From NCBI GenBank assembly GCA_958510875.1, contig OY294069.1, positions 164,857,111 through 164,921,110 of the forward strand: DNA of 64,000 nucleotides, in the 5' to 3' direction. The notes below the pieces were generated by a model. It did not search any database. It was not told the DNA's origin and worked only from the letters and a program-made list of their open reading frames with translations. A program made the position numbers and the translations under genes. Below are positions 21,601 to 32,720 of this stretch, one piece after another. Positions within the stretch are counted from its first letter, which is position 1, and every line of letters begins with the position of its first letter. The DNA comes from Endomychus coccineus. Taxonomy: Eukaryota > Arthropoda > Insecta > Coleoptera > Endomychidae.

Positions 21601-24053
21601 AGTGGGGCTCCCCAAGTGCTCCAAAATGGAAAGATCTTGTGCACAGATGGCTCCAGGAAAGAGGAGAGTGCGGGAGGCGGGGCGTATAGGCCTACCCTTG
21701 GGCACGTACGCCACTGTTCTACAGGCAGAGGTCAAGGAAAATACAAAGACTGCAAAACAGCTGGATATAGCCACAAAAATAACATCAAGGCTGGTGTCCG
21801 AATCTCGTACAGCTTCGAAGGTATTAGGAGAAGACTAGTGTTCCTGTTCTGGGTCCCAGGTCATTCCGGCCTTAAGGACAACATTCCAGAACTCCTGACA
21901 TAATACCATACTCGTATGTGACGACCTTTGTCTGCAAATGGATTCAGAGCGAACATCCTAAGAGCCCAGCGAAGCAAGAGTCACCAGTATTCATAAAGGA
22001 CCCAGGGTGGGGGGAGTAAGTTATTTGAGAACGGGGAGAAATCTCTTGCCCATATCATAATTGACTGCGAGGTTCTAACAAACCTCAGGATGAACTGCTT
22101 TGGAGCATTAAGCTTGGAATCAGAGACCATTAAAGAGACCTCTGCTCTTACGGTGCTAGGCTTTTGTAAGATAACTGGCATCGTGGAGCAAAAGGTTGAA
22201 TGGAAACGGGGATCAAAGTGGACTTCAAAGTTTAAGTTCATTAAAATAATAATAATACTCTTATGCCTAGGTTTTATGATTTTACTAGACGAAATCGTTT
22301 TCAGGAATCAGTGTTCCTTCCCTATGTGATTTCCCAGACCGAGGTCGACATGAAAAACATTCAGCTGAAAATTCTTCAACTCGAGAAAAATTTGAATAAT
22401 TTCAATTGCAATAAACCGGACTTCCGCGAAGATAGACCCGAATTGTTGGCGGAATCTGACGTCCATCAAAAGGTGGGTACTTGATATCTGAATCTGTATC
22501 GTGTTTAGTGCTTCGAGAGAGCGAGACAAGAGCGGGAGTTGTTGACTCGCTCTCGACTCGGATAAGCAACTCTCGCTATTACACTTGTTCTCGATTAGGA
22601 GATCAAGAGCGAGAAGTTGCCAATTCCCGCTCTTGTTCTCGCTACCTACTCTCGCTCTCGCTTATCAACAAGTGAATATAGCTCTTGTCATTCTCTAGAT
22701 GCACTCGACATGTCATAACATGCAAGCAAGCAGCAAATCATTGACCCACGATTGTGAGACATTTAGTACGAAAAACTTTAGAAAGATGTTTCCTGTAATA
22801 TGGCCATTTGAGTGTAGATTCGGTTTGTGATAAATGATATTTGATGAAACAATTATTTGGTTTCATAAATAATGAAGATATAGAAATATTTTGAGTTCCT
22901 CCTGTTTGTTTTGTAATACATGGCTTTTATTTTGAATGAATATATTTTTTATTACATGCGTGTGCATTGTTAGTACTCGAAAATACAACCAGAAAGTAAA
23001 ATTCAGAAAAAAGTTGTAGATTGTTATATGTTCCATGATCTTATGAGCTGAGAGCGGGAAGTTTACCGAGACTTCTGCTTGAAATTCTCGCTCTCGGCAT
23101 TAAAACTTTTGGACTCGATCTCACTAGAACTAGTGTACTCTCATCTTACGACTCACTCCCTTGCAAAGCACTGATCCTCCAGTTGATTGTACAATTATTT
23201 CACAGGTAACTCTCGACCAAACGGGAGACAGCATTAGGCGAGTAATTTCGAAAATATCAAATGAAACCAATAATAATTACAATGGTTTAGGGGAAGCTAC
23301 GTGCAGGAAAAAGTATGAAGAAATCAAGGTAAAAATGTATATTTATAATTGAAACCATTTATTCCGCAGCATAGTTTATAAAACTACATTTGACAAGAAG
23401 CTTGTCCTGATCGTATGGAGGAGAACTCTGTAGTCTGCTCAGATCAATCCTGATCTATTCCACAGTTTTTCACATGTAGGACAGGCTCCCCTTCACAATC
23501 TTGGTCGAGCTCGGTCTCTTACTCTTTAGTCTTCTTGCTCTGAATACCACTTAGGAAACAAAAGAATTGCAATGCTCCATGGGTTGGTTTAAAATGTTAT
23601 TATCCATAATCACATTTTCAGTTCTTTAAAGGGGTATACACTTTTCAATTACAATTCAGGAAGTTATACAAAGAGAAAATTATCAAAATGTCCCTTATCG
23701 AATTCATTGACTCTACTCATCGCTTCTTCTTGTCTATTTGATGAGAGTACTCGTATGAGAAAATTTAATGAGATGCAAATGATTCATTTCAGATTCAAAT
23801 GCTCACGAACGCATTGAAAGATAAAGTCAAATATTTGGAGCAAAGAAGAGATAAAGGGGAAGACGATTCTCAATCTGCAATAACCGATACTACCACAACG
23901 GAACATGATGAAGGAAGTTTAGAAGATAGGACTCAAAGAATTGTGAGCAACTCGGCGGCTTTTCAACAATTTCTTAAAAACATTGGCACGGAAAAAAATT
24001 ATAGAAACTTTAACTGTGTAGGTGCTAATGAACAAAATGTAATGTTACTGTAA
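18670..24053 (+). CDS. Single-pass membrane protein with long coiled coils, six exons
   Basis: Coding exons: about 18670-18841, 19351-19540, 20454-21255, 22338-22472, 23206-23328 and 23793-24053 (stop). All five introns have GT-AG borders and every junction keeps frame, giving roughly 560 codons. The first in-frame ATG is 18754 (MVGDSSSYSLKRAALKEQYM); open reading extends left to a stop at 18637, so an upstream exon is possible. Exon 2 carries a hydrophobic segment (SLSLLIANILIFVFSLIFCS), likely a membrane anchor. Exon 3 is almost entirely heptad-like (for example LSRKLDSITKEKKELSKRLL and LEDISSTVDDLKKQLEQVTR), and exons 4-6 add shorter coils (KNIQLKILQLEKNLNNF). The tail is acidic and ends ANEQNVMLL. 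An organelle tether or golgin-like role is inference; I do not recognise the family. Intron 3 holds a retroelement fragment. Confidence 0.8.
19650..20200. other. Intron 2 sequence, possible retroelement scrap
   Basis: This part of intron 2 is more GC-rich than its surroundings (GAGGGCAGGAGCCGATAGAG) and has overlapping open frames on both strands. One plus-strand frame reads FNRGLLMPTCSVSSSGGS, which vaguely resembles the zinc-knuckle tail of R1-like elements. The evidence is too thin to assign it. Confidence 0.25.
21270..22235 (+). mobile_element. R1-like retrotransposon fragment in intron 3
   Basis: Plus-strand pieces in several frames read LPALAFISIPGGTRSTLRVV (RT C-terminus), ILCTDGSRKEESAGGGAYRP (start of an RNase H domain, catalytic Asp in TDGS), LVFLFWVPGHSGLKDN (later RNase H motif), AHIIIDCEVLTNLRMNCFGA and LTVLGFCKITGIVE (C-terminal tail). 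The order and spacing are those of the 3' half of an R1-group non-LTR element. Stops and frameshifts occur throughout. It lies in the same orientation as the host gene and leaves the exon 3 donor (21256) and exon 4 acceptor (22337) intact. Confidence 0.75.
22505..23165. repeat. GAGAGCGAG-rich inverted repeat cluster in intron 4
   Basis: AGCGAGACAAGAGCGGGAGT (about 22519-22538) is inverted at about 22622-22645 (AATTCCCGCTCTTGTTCTCGC). Further CTCTCG/CGAGAG runs lie at 22545-22670, and again at 23050-23165 beside GAGCGGGAAG and TTCTCGCTCTCGG. The two clusters may be the ends of one ~650-bp element filling most of intron 4, though I could not define exact ends or a target duplication. Confidence 0.45.
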
Positions 24054-25500
24054 TATTAAACTATTAGTCAGGTTAAAATGATTTTTCATTTCTCATCATA
24101 TGAAACTAAAAGTGGAAAGTTATTACTCGCTCTTTTATTTAATAGTAATATTAGTACTTTTACTGCACGAGAGGCACTGGTAGCTAAAAATGTAGCAAGT
24201 ACCTTGCAATGCTGTTATGCTCATTAATTTTATGAACAATCGAGCTCTAAACAGTGGATTTTTCGCAAACCTATGCAAAGAAATGAACTCGGATTATCAT
24301 TCATTATTATTGCATATAGAAGTGCTATGGCTGGTTGCTGAAAGATGAAGTCATATTTCTAATAACTCAGCAGGAATCAGAATTCGTTCAATTATTTCAC
24401 AATGAATTTTGGCTTTCGAAACTGAACTACTTTGGCAGATATTTGGAAAGTTAACTCACTTGAATCGGAACTACAAGGAGCTAATTGTAACGTACTTAAG
24501 CTTAGAAACAAAATTTTTGGTTTTGCCAAGAAAGGAGAAATTGGGAGACAGGGTGGAAAATGGAGCTTTAGAAATGTTCACTTCCACCAATGAATTTCTC
24601 CTTGTGAGTAACATTTTAAAGTCTCAAATTCAAAGAATCATTTTTGATCATCTAATATGCTTAGAGATCCAGATGAAAAAGTAGTATTTTCAATCTGTCG
24701 ATCTTGAAAAGGAAATTTGAGTTCTGAATCCGCCCTCAATAGAAATGAGACCAATAATACATTTCATGAGTTCTCAGATCTATCCAGCCACCAAAGTCTG
24801 AAAAAATGAGGGAAGAGTATCCAGAAATTTCTCAACTAACGATTGGTGTACGTCTTCCATTCAGTATCACCCACCTCTGTGAAGCATTTTCGACAATGAC
24901 CTCCATTGAATATCGATCAAGTCTACAGGAAGTTGAGAAAGCACTACGTCCTGCCATTTCAAAGATACCACCAGGATTATAAATGATGTGCAGCATGATA
25001 GAAGCGCAGAAATCGCACTGAAGGAGTTCGTGAAGATTTTCCAGAATATATTTATCTATTTTTTTCATGTAGTTTTATATACATAGATAATGTAATAAAT
25101 TATTTTTGGGTCACGAGAATTATTTCTTGAATTTTGTGGTCGTGATGTGTAAGAGGTTGGTAAGCTTATGACAATAACGGCAATAACCATGCAACAAGAT
25201 ATTTCATTGTCAATAACGTTGAACCATCTATCTGTTATGGGTTCATCAGTTGTAGTGGATATATTGGAAGAAGATAATGTTCCTGAAAAAGTGTTGTGCA
25301 AGGCTGCCAGAGCGACCGAGGCACTTGTAAATTTGTCGGAGTGTTACTTGTCTAATTTACTTTGAACAAAGGTTTCCATGTTGCGTAAAAATAGTTAAGA
25401 AAAATAAGTACCTACCGAAAAATATGTTCAATTACAACAATACCTGAACCAAATTGAAAGAAACTATCAAACGAAAAAATTAAATTTTTGAGAAATATTT
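24054..25500. other. 3' flank and unassigned sequence
   Basis: This follows the coiled-coil gene. ATTAAA directly follows the stop codon (24055-24060) but is probably too close to be the cleavage signal. A 91-codon plus frame (24409-24684) and two minus frames have no recognised content. Confidence 0.4.
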
Positions 25501-25539
25501 GATGGTTAAGGTTGCTTTACTCATCGGTGTATTCGGAGT

Positions 25540-27535
25540 AGAAGGGACGAACTTTGTGAAGAAAAAAGTAGGAAACGCAAGACACACGCTAAGAAAGCAC
25601 CTGTCAAGACAGCTAAGAGAGTTGTAGAATTTTCATCTTCATCTCATGAAGAATCACCAGAACTAGATGATAGCTCTGGTAATGAAGATAGCAGTACTGG
25701 TGATGATAATTCCTCAGATTTTTCCTCTTGAGACGTTTCGAATTATTTGTGAGTAGTTGGATTCTAACCAAATTTGATGTTACTCAGTGGCGGCTCGTGA
25801 ATTTTTGAGAGAGGAGGCTGGACATAAAACGTTTTTGTAAAAATATACTCTATTCACAGCCTTTTAACCTTTGCACAGCGACCGTACCAGCTACTTCAGT
25901 GACAAAATTAAATGTTACCCAGCAAGAACCAACGTGGAGGTATAAAGTTTCCCTTGGCAAAAAATTTTTTTGTTCGTTTTTTGTCTTTTATTTTTTTTGG
26001 ATTTATAATATTTTTTCTTTTTTTTTGGAATTTTTCATATTTCTTTTTTTTTTATTAATTTTATTAATTTTTTTTATATATTAACGGAATTCTACGTTTG
26101 CGAAAAATGATCAATAATATTATCAAAAAATGTATCATTTTGTTTTAAGTGTTTTACGTAATCTTTTTCAATAGATATTAAACTAACATTGTATAAACGA
26201 TTTTGGCCTATTGTATTTGGCATGTAAGTTTTAATTCGTTTGAGAGTAGAAAATGATCTCTCCACCGATGCCGACGTGACAGGAATGGTGACTGTCAAAC
26301 AAAGTAGTTAAAACTGAGGTAAAACTTGTTGCAAATCATTGTCTATCATATATTTTATCATATCGGCGTGAATGTCGTACTGGCCTAAAATATCTTTATC
26401 CGAGTATATAACGCATAATTCATTGTGCAGTGCTATTTTATCAAAAAATTTATATTTTAGAACTAAGTTATACAAAAAACTTCGATTCATGTAAATCGGA
26501 AAATCGAATCTCAATTTGACTTTTAATAGTATCTAAAATTTCATAAAAAAAAAGTGTTTATAATACAGTTTCTTGTCTACCAAATTATATGTTTTCCTCC
26601 TTTAACAATATTCTGTTTACCGGTTAATTTAAACTTAATACTCGATGTAATATGTTCCTGCGATTTTTCATGTCTGTCTATACCATGAGCTAAATTTTTC
26701 AAATCATCATAACCCGAGTGGAGTTGTATCACATGTAAATAGCAAGCAATACCAGTAATATAATTTATTGTGTACCTCAGATCCCGTTAACCATAAATAT
26801 TTTTTACAATTATCAGTATCAAATGATCGATTTTGAAACATATCTGTCATCACTAATCTTTTCAGCAACTAAATCACTACTCATTTTAACGTTTAATAAC
26901 CTAAGAACTCTTTATTAATAACTCAAAAAACACTTTTATAATCCACAAAGGGAATGTTCTAAAGGGAGCAACTAACTCACTAACACTCATTTTAAATTTA
27001 CAACAGACAACAATCCAACCTTACTTCGCGTGGCGTGACAACACATAAACAAGCACTGACTGACCTACTCAGCAGTCGGCAGAACGCACGTGTCGTATTT
27101 CATAGATTGCGAGCGGCTACCGCAGGCTAGCCTCCAGAGGGTGTTGCCATTTTCGCTGATTTACCCAGTTGACGTTCGGACTGGTCGGAAAAACGGCAAC
27201 TGCGTTGAACAACACATGCTCAGCGTTTGAGATATATAGAGAGTCTAGCCTCAGGGCACTGTTGCCAGATTAAAAATAACTACTGAGAACGGGGAATTAA
27301 TTGTAAAATTTTAAAAATTATCAGAGAAACAGGGAATAAAATGGAGAATGATCATTAAGATAAATGATAAATTTCTGAGGAGGCTGAGCCTCCTTAGCCT
27401 CCTTCGAGGAGCCGCCACTGATGTTACTGGCAGAACAACAGGACATGTCCACTACGCTGGGACAATGGTAGAAGATACAGAGCTTGATATGACTATCAAA
27501 TTTCTTCGCAAGCGAAGAATGACATAAGTAGTGTA
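25540..27535 (+). pseudogene. Decayed coding relic split by a hAT insertion
   Basis: Before the hAT, a plus-strand frame gives KSRKRKTHAKKAPVKTAKRV then SSSSHEESPELDDSSGNEDS and stops. After it (27429-27530) another gives AGRTTGHVHYAGTMVEDTEL then MTIKFLRKRRMT and stops. A lysine-rich plus acidic-serine linker followed by a small 'G.T.H.HYAG...V...F(L)RKR' module is common in the C-terminal tails of insect transposon-derived proteins. Removing the hAT and one copy of its 8-bp duplication makes the flanks contiguous. I do not identify the family, and there are stops on the left side. Confidence 0.4.
25785..27420 (-). mobile_element. hAT element, 1.6 kb, perfect TIRs and target duplication
   Basis: Termini CAGTGGCGGCTC (25785-25796) and GAGCCGCCACTG (27409-27420) are perfect 12-bp inverted repeats. 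ATGTTACT stands directly outside each end (25777-25784 and 27421-27428), the 8-bp duplication made by hAT transposases. The minus strand at 26092-26520 carries the C-terminal dimerisation region: IPVTSASVERSFSTLKRIKT, preceded by YDIHADMIKYMIDNDLQQVL, with one stop between. The rest of the transposase is missing, so it is an internally deleted, non-autonomous copy. Confidence 0.88.
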
Positions 27536-27559
27536 AGCCGTTAAACACTTAAATAACTG

Positions 27560-29440
27560 AAAGAGCATGCATGTAAGCCTAACATTTATTGCTAAGATGT
27601 GTTTCAAAATGTTTATCGTATGATATAGTACTACTTGGATAAATTCATATGAATATATTTTGTATTGTACTTTTTTTATACTTTAACTACTCGAGAGGTT
27701 AATCTATAATGTTTCGTATGAGCCAGCGGTATAATGTTAGAGTGTATTATGTTCTTTCGTGAATTATACATCTATTATGGATAATTATGATAATGTTGTA
27801 AAAAAAACTAAGTAGACTTTTCAAATAATAAATTATTCTGTTTCATTGTATTCAGTGGAAACAAAATACTAGACTATCTTAAACAAATATAAACTGTATT
27901 CAACTACTAGCCCATATTCCATATATACGAGAGTTAATAGATTTAGTTTTAACGTTCCTACCATTTCGCACTATTATTCAAACTGTCGTAAAAACAAAGC
28001 TATAAAGGCTTCATAATACTATATCGGAATATTGGATTCATCTTTAAAAAGTGGATTTTCTATTCAACACAAATTGATACATAACAAAATTAAATAGAAA
28101 TTAATTAAACTAACCAATCATTACACTACCTCAAATTCTCAGAATTGGTTATCAAAGGTGTTATTCCGTAAATTGAATATTGAATAAGTGTTTTTCGACA
28201 TTTTCAAGAACTGAAAAATGAAAATACACAAAGGCACTACATGATCGCGACCACCTGACAAGAATAAAGCATGACTCTTTGAATAGAATGCAGTTTATAG
28301 TAATAGAAGAAGTAGTAAATTGTAAAGTCCATCAAACTTTTGCAAGTGCTTGAGGGGTGGGCTAAGGTACTTCGTTCATGAATGGCGAGCTCCATGAAAA
28401 GAAATACTGATCTATTGTAGTTAAGTTTGAAACGCTTCAAACTGCTCGTTGTCTAGGCAGGAAGTGGCTTATTATTGACTGTTTAGGATACTTCAAGTTA
28501 CTTTTAATGCAAAAACTGTTTTGAAACTGGAATGGATCTACCTTATTGACAAAAATGTTTAGGCAAGCAAAGCTAGCGATTGCCTTATTTTTTTTTAAAG
28601 CGAGTTATTATCAGTCAACGGAGGGGACATCAATTATTCGACTAAGTTCCCCGGAGATAGACATATTCACTCTCAGGTCAATGTACAATGAGAAAAATCT
28701 AAATGTTACCTCTATTTATTTTATAGGGAGACTCCATTCGGTTTACACTGTAGATTAAATCCGTATTGACAAGAATACCAGAAATATTTGTATTTGCCTT
28801 AATTATTGTGGAAATACCACATTTATCTCTCAAACCATTCCACAATTAGATAGAGCCAACTTGGCTCTCCCCATAAGAGGGGCCATACCAAAAGTGTATG
28901 AATATTTATAGTTGTTCTATGCTGAATATGCACAAACATCATAGAACATTGTTCGGAAAGTAACAGCCGAAATGTTAAATTACTACGGATTACGGATATT
29001 ACTTGTTAGTTCTTTATAGTGAATATTCGTCAAAAACATGTAAACAAAGAACATACGAAGACTAAGTTAATATTTCACTCGTTAAACGACGCCCGACAAC
29101 GTCGGCGAAGCTTGAACTTTTTTATATCAGTTTTAAAAAAGCTTTGTTTATTCAATGAAGTCACGTCTTATCAATAAACAATGAATGAGTTTGTTACGCA
29201 TCCGTGGTCTGCCCAGCTAAATAACCGGTAGTAGTAATGTAATCGTGAATAATGAATGAAAAACTATCAAATCTGGTTTCAGTTTTAATGACATACACCC
29301 AACACAGAAGACCAGGACCGGCGTTAAATCAGAGCAAAACTTGTAGCTGTCTTCGGAAATGTGACTCGTACACTTTAATTTTGTACCATGTGTAAATTCA
29401 CTATAATTCGATAACAAAATGTGATGGAAACACGTATTTA
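27560..29440. other. Unassigned AT-rich sequence
   Basis: No gene, RNA or transposon end recognised. Confidence 0.5.
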
Positions 29441-29446
29441 CACTTG

Positions 29447-31283
29447 TAGTCCAGGAAATAAAGGTTTTGAAGCGGAAAATTTGAGGTAAAGGACCTATTT
29501 TGATGTATGAGGGCTCATTAAATTCGTTTTGGCCTCTAGCTCAAAGTCTGCCATAGCTACATAAGGGGAAATGTCTCAGATTGTTAATAAACAATAAATA
29601 TTGACCAGAAAATAATGTGTTATAACAATATATTTAAAAAAAACTAAAACGCTATTTTCCATCAATTTTTAAAGGGTAAAGTAGAAAATCGCAGTTATTT
29701 GATCAATAAACAATGCAAATTTAAGGTTTATAACAATTTGTTAGTTATCTATTTGTTAATAAACAACAAAATGAAATTTTTCAAAATAATCAAGATTAGA
29801 TCTATTTTCAGGTAATTTGAGGTCGCTGAATACGAATTTGATGTTTTTTTGATTGGCTGTTAATCTAATTAGTTGATTAACAATTTGTTAATTAACAAAT
29901 TAACCCAAAAAATGGAAATTTTGAAAATAATCAAGACTAGAATCATTTTCAGGTAATTGGAGATCGCTGAATACGAATTTGTTATTTTTTTGATAAAATG
30001 GTAATTTAATTAATTAATTGATAATTACTCAGTTACCGAATTAACAAAAAATTCAGTGTCTCAAAATAATCAAGATTAGAGTCATTTTCGGGTAATTTCG
30101 GATCACTAAACATGAATTTATTGTTATTTTTTTAATTAAACGTTAATTTAATCATTTTATTGATAATTACTTAGTTACCGAATTAACAAAAAAATTCAAA
30201 GTTGTAAAATAATCATGATTGGGGACAATTTCGTATAATTGAAGGCCGCTGAACACGAAATTGATGTTACTTTTTGAATCGAATGATAATTTAATTAATT
30301 AATTAATTCACTTGGCGAATCAACAAAAAATATTCAAAGTTTTAAAATAATCAAGATTACAGTCAATTTCGGATAATTTGAAGTATTTAAATTTGAATCT
30401 AATGTGATTTTTCAATAAATTGTTCATATTACATATTAGTTGATTGATAGCGTTGCCATGGTAACTGAGAGAAGTGCAGGGACGTATGAGCTGAATTCAG
30501 AATCAGTAATTCAACCTCCAGGGCCGTAGCCGTAAAGGGGAAGAGTGATTTTTCAAGTTATTGATGAAAAATAGTTTCCCAGCAATTTATTCAAAAAATA
30601 ACATCAAATCAAAGCGACCTTAAATTATACGAAATTGACTCCAATCTTGATTATTTTGAGACTTTGAATTTTTTCTTAATTCGGTAACTAAGTAATTATT
30701 AATCAAATAATTATATCAACATTCAATCTGAAAAATAACATCAAACTACTCAGCGACCTCAAATTACCTGAAAATGACTCTAGTCTTGACTATGTTTTAA
30801 ATTTCCATTTTTTGGGTTAATTTGTTTATTAACAAATTGTTAATTAACTAATTAGATTAACAGCCAATCAGAAAAATAACATCGAATTTGTATTCAGCGA
30901 CCTGATATTACCTGAAAATGAATCTAATCTTGATTATTTAGGAAATTTCCATTTTGTTGTTTATTAACAAATAGATGAGTGACAAATTGTTATAAATCTT
31001 AAATTCACATTGTTCATTGATCAAATAACTGCAATTTTCTACTTTACCCACTAAAAATTGATGGAAAATAGCGTTTTCAATTATTTTTTTATTATGTCAA
31101 AAACATGCCATTTATTGGCCATTATTTATTGTTTATTAACAATAGGACAAATTTCCCCCTATGTAGCTTTGGCAGATTCTGATCTTGAGGTCAAAACGAA
31201 TCGAATGAGCCCTCACACATCAAAATCGGCCTTTTACCTCAAATTTTTCTAATTTGGGTCGATTTTGTACTTTATTTTCTGGA
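29447..31283. mobile_element. Foldback element with repeated arms
   Basis: Ends TAGTCCAGGAAATAAAG and CTTTATTTTCTGGACTA are inverted. The arms (about 29447-30420 and 30540-31283) pair over hundreds of bases with divergence. The left arm has about five direct subunits of ~140 bp (AATAATCAAGATTAGA ... CAGGTAATTTGAGGTCGCTG), and the right arm about three in reverse. The ~120-bp loop holds GTTGCCATGGTAAC at 30452-30465. No transposase is present. The structure is that of a foldback-type DNA element. Confidence 0.75.
30452..30465. promoter_or_regulatory. RFX X-box motif in the foldback loop
   Basis: GTTGCCATGGTAAC fits the X-box consensus GTNRCC-N(0-3)-RGYAAC bound by RFX factors, which control ciliary genes in sensory neurons in animals. 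It lies in the unpaired centre of a mobile foldback element with no adjacent gene, so function is unproven and chance is possible. Confidence 0.4.
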
Positions 31284-31285
31284 CT

Positions 31286-31666
31286 ATTGATAGTCTAGGA
31301 GCTAGAGCGATATGGTGGGCCTGAAAGAATACACTCTGACACTACTGTATATTGGTGGAGAAAGGTTCAATGTACAATAGCTCTCACAGGCCGAATCGTG
31401 TATTGTCAGCTACAGCCACCTCTATAAAAAACCTTGGCACTAAGCGCAAATGTATAAGAATTACATGCTTTTCAATATACAACAACTCCGAAAAAGGGTT
31501 CGTGAAATTAAAAAGTCCAAAATTTGAGGTGGCTGTAGCTTGGAAACGCCTGACAATACACGATTCGATCTGTGAGAGCTATTGTACATTGAATCTTTCT
31601 CCACCAATATACAGTATTGCCAAATTGTATTCATTCAGGTCTACCATATCGCTCTAGCTCCTAGAC
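31286..31666. mobile_element. Second foldback element, interrupted at its right edge
   Basis: The left part TAGTCTAGGAGCTAGAGCGA ... TATATTGGTGGAGAAAG ... AATGTACAATAGCTCTCACA is inverted by TGTGAGAGCTATTGTACATT ... CTTTCTCCACCAATATACAG ... CTCTAGCTCCTAGAC. The last bases continue as TAGACTATAATAAG only at about 32452, after the hAT insertion. No coding content. Confidence 0.65.
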
Positions 31667-32448
31667 CATGGGTTCCCAACCGGTGGTACGCGGGAACGTT
31701 TCAGCTGGTACGCGTGAGTGATGTGAGCAACATGCTATTAATAGCTTCTGTACGCATGAGCTCTAACATAATTTTTTGAAAAAAAAAGAAATATCTCCAA
31801 TGCCAGATGTGGTTGCAGATATCATTGTTCACTTGGAAGGCCTTAAAAAAGCTTTAAGAAGTATTTCTCTGAAGATTATTCAAAAGTGGACTGGATCAGA
31901 AATTCTTTTTCGGGAACCTCACCAAACGAATTGGAACTAGAAGAAAGTTTTATCGATCTTACAGAAGATAGTTTCCTGAAAGATTATTTTAAAGAGAAAT
32001 CTTTAATTAACTTCTGGATCGGATGTAAAACCGAGTACCCTTTGATCTTCCGGCAAGCTCTGCTATTTTTGAAGCCATTTGTTACGAGTTACTTGTGTGA
32101 GAGTGGATTTTCTGAACTCTTGTACATAACAAATAAACATAGAAGCAGAATAATTGAGTTTGTACTAATTTTTTATTTGTATGTTTTTGGACCTATGGGT
32201 AATAAATGAAACTGTAAATTAATACCATTTTAATCTTTTTATTTCTCTTTTATTATGAGCATGTTAAAAATAAACAAATATCTAACCATCAAATATGAAG
32301 TTTTCTCAGGAATTTAATTCAAAAAGCCTTTAGACACTTGCAGAAGAGTAATTATTATACGTTTATTAAACTATTTAGGTCTGGTGGTACGCCAAAATTT
32401 CTCGAAAAGTCAAGTGGTACGTAGGTGCCAAAAGGTTGAGAACCCCTG
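31667..32448 (+). mobile_element. hAT element remnant (ZBED/SCAN-like transposase tail)
   Basis: Termini CATGGGTTCCCAACC and GGTTGAGAACCCCTG are inverted, fitting the CAGGGGTTCTCAACC ends typical of Charlie-like hATs. Flanking TCCTAGAC and CCATAGAC (six of eight equal) look like an aged 8-bp duplication. At 31886-32180 the plus strand encodes a transposase tail: SLINFWIGCKTEYP, ALLFLKPFVTSYLCESGFSE, NKHRSRI, the hAT C-terminal dimerisation signature. The rest of the gene is gone. Confidence 0.75.
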
Positions 32449-32469
32449 CCATAGACTATAATAAGTTAT

Positions 32470-32720
32470 AAGTTCCACAAACTATAAAAGAGTTCACACT
32501 GTGAATACATTGTAATAATATACATAAAAAAATGCACCTCTTACCACTAAAAATGCTCTTACCAAGTAGTCATCATCATCATCAGAGTAAACTAAAATAG
32601 AAATCAAAATGTGCCTGTTTAAATACTATTTTCGGTTTAATGGAGTAAACAAGGGGTTACCCTCAGCTGGAGATAAATCTGAATTTAATAAATTGCTTTT
32701 TCACTTCAATACATTACCAT
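32470..32720 (-). mobile_element. Penelope-like 3' fragment
   Basis: On the minus strand this carries GATTTATCTCCAGCTGAGGG, ATAGTATTTAAACAG, AGTTTACTCTGATGATG and GACTACTTGGTAAGAG, in the same order as the copy at 34.2-34.69 kb. The hammerhead-like hairpin is broken by a GATGAT expansion and loss of the GAAA. Confidence 0.5.
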
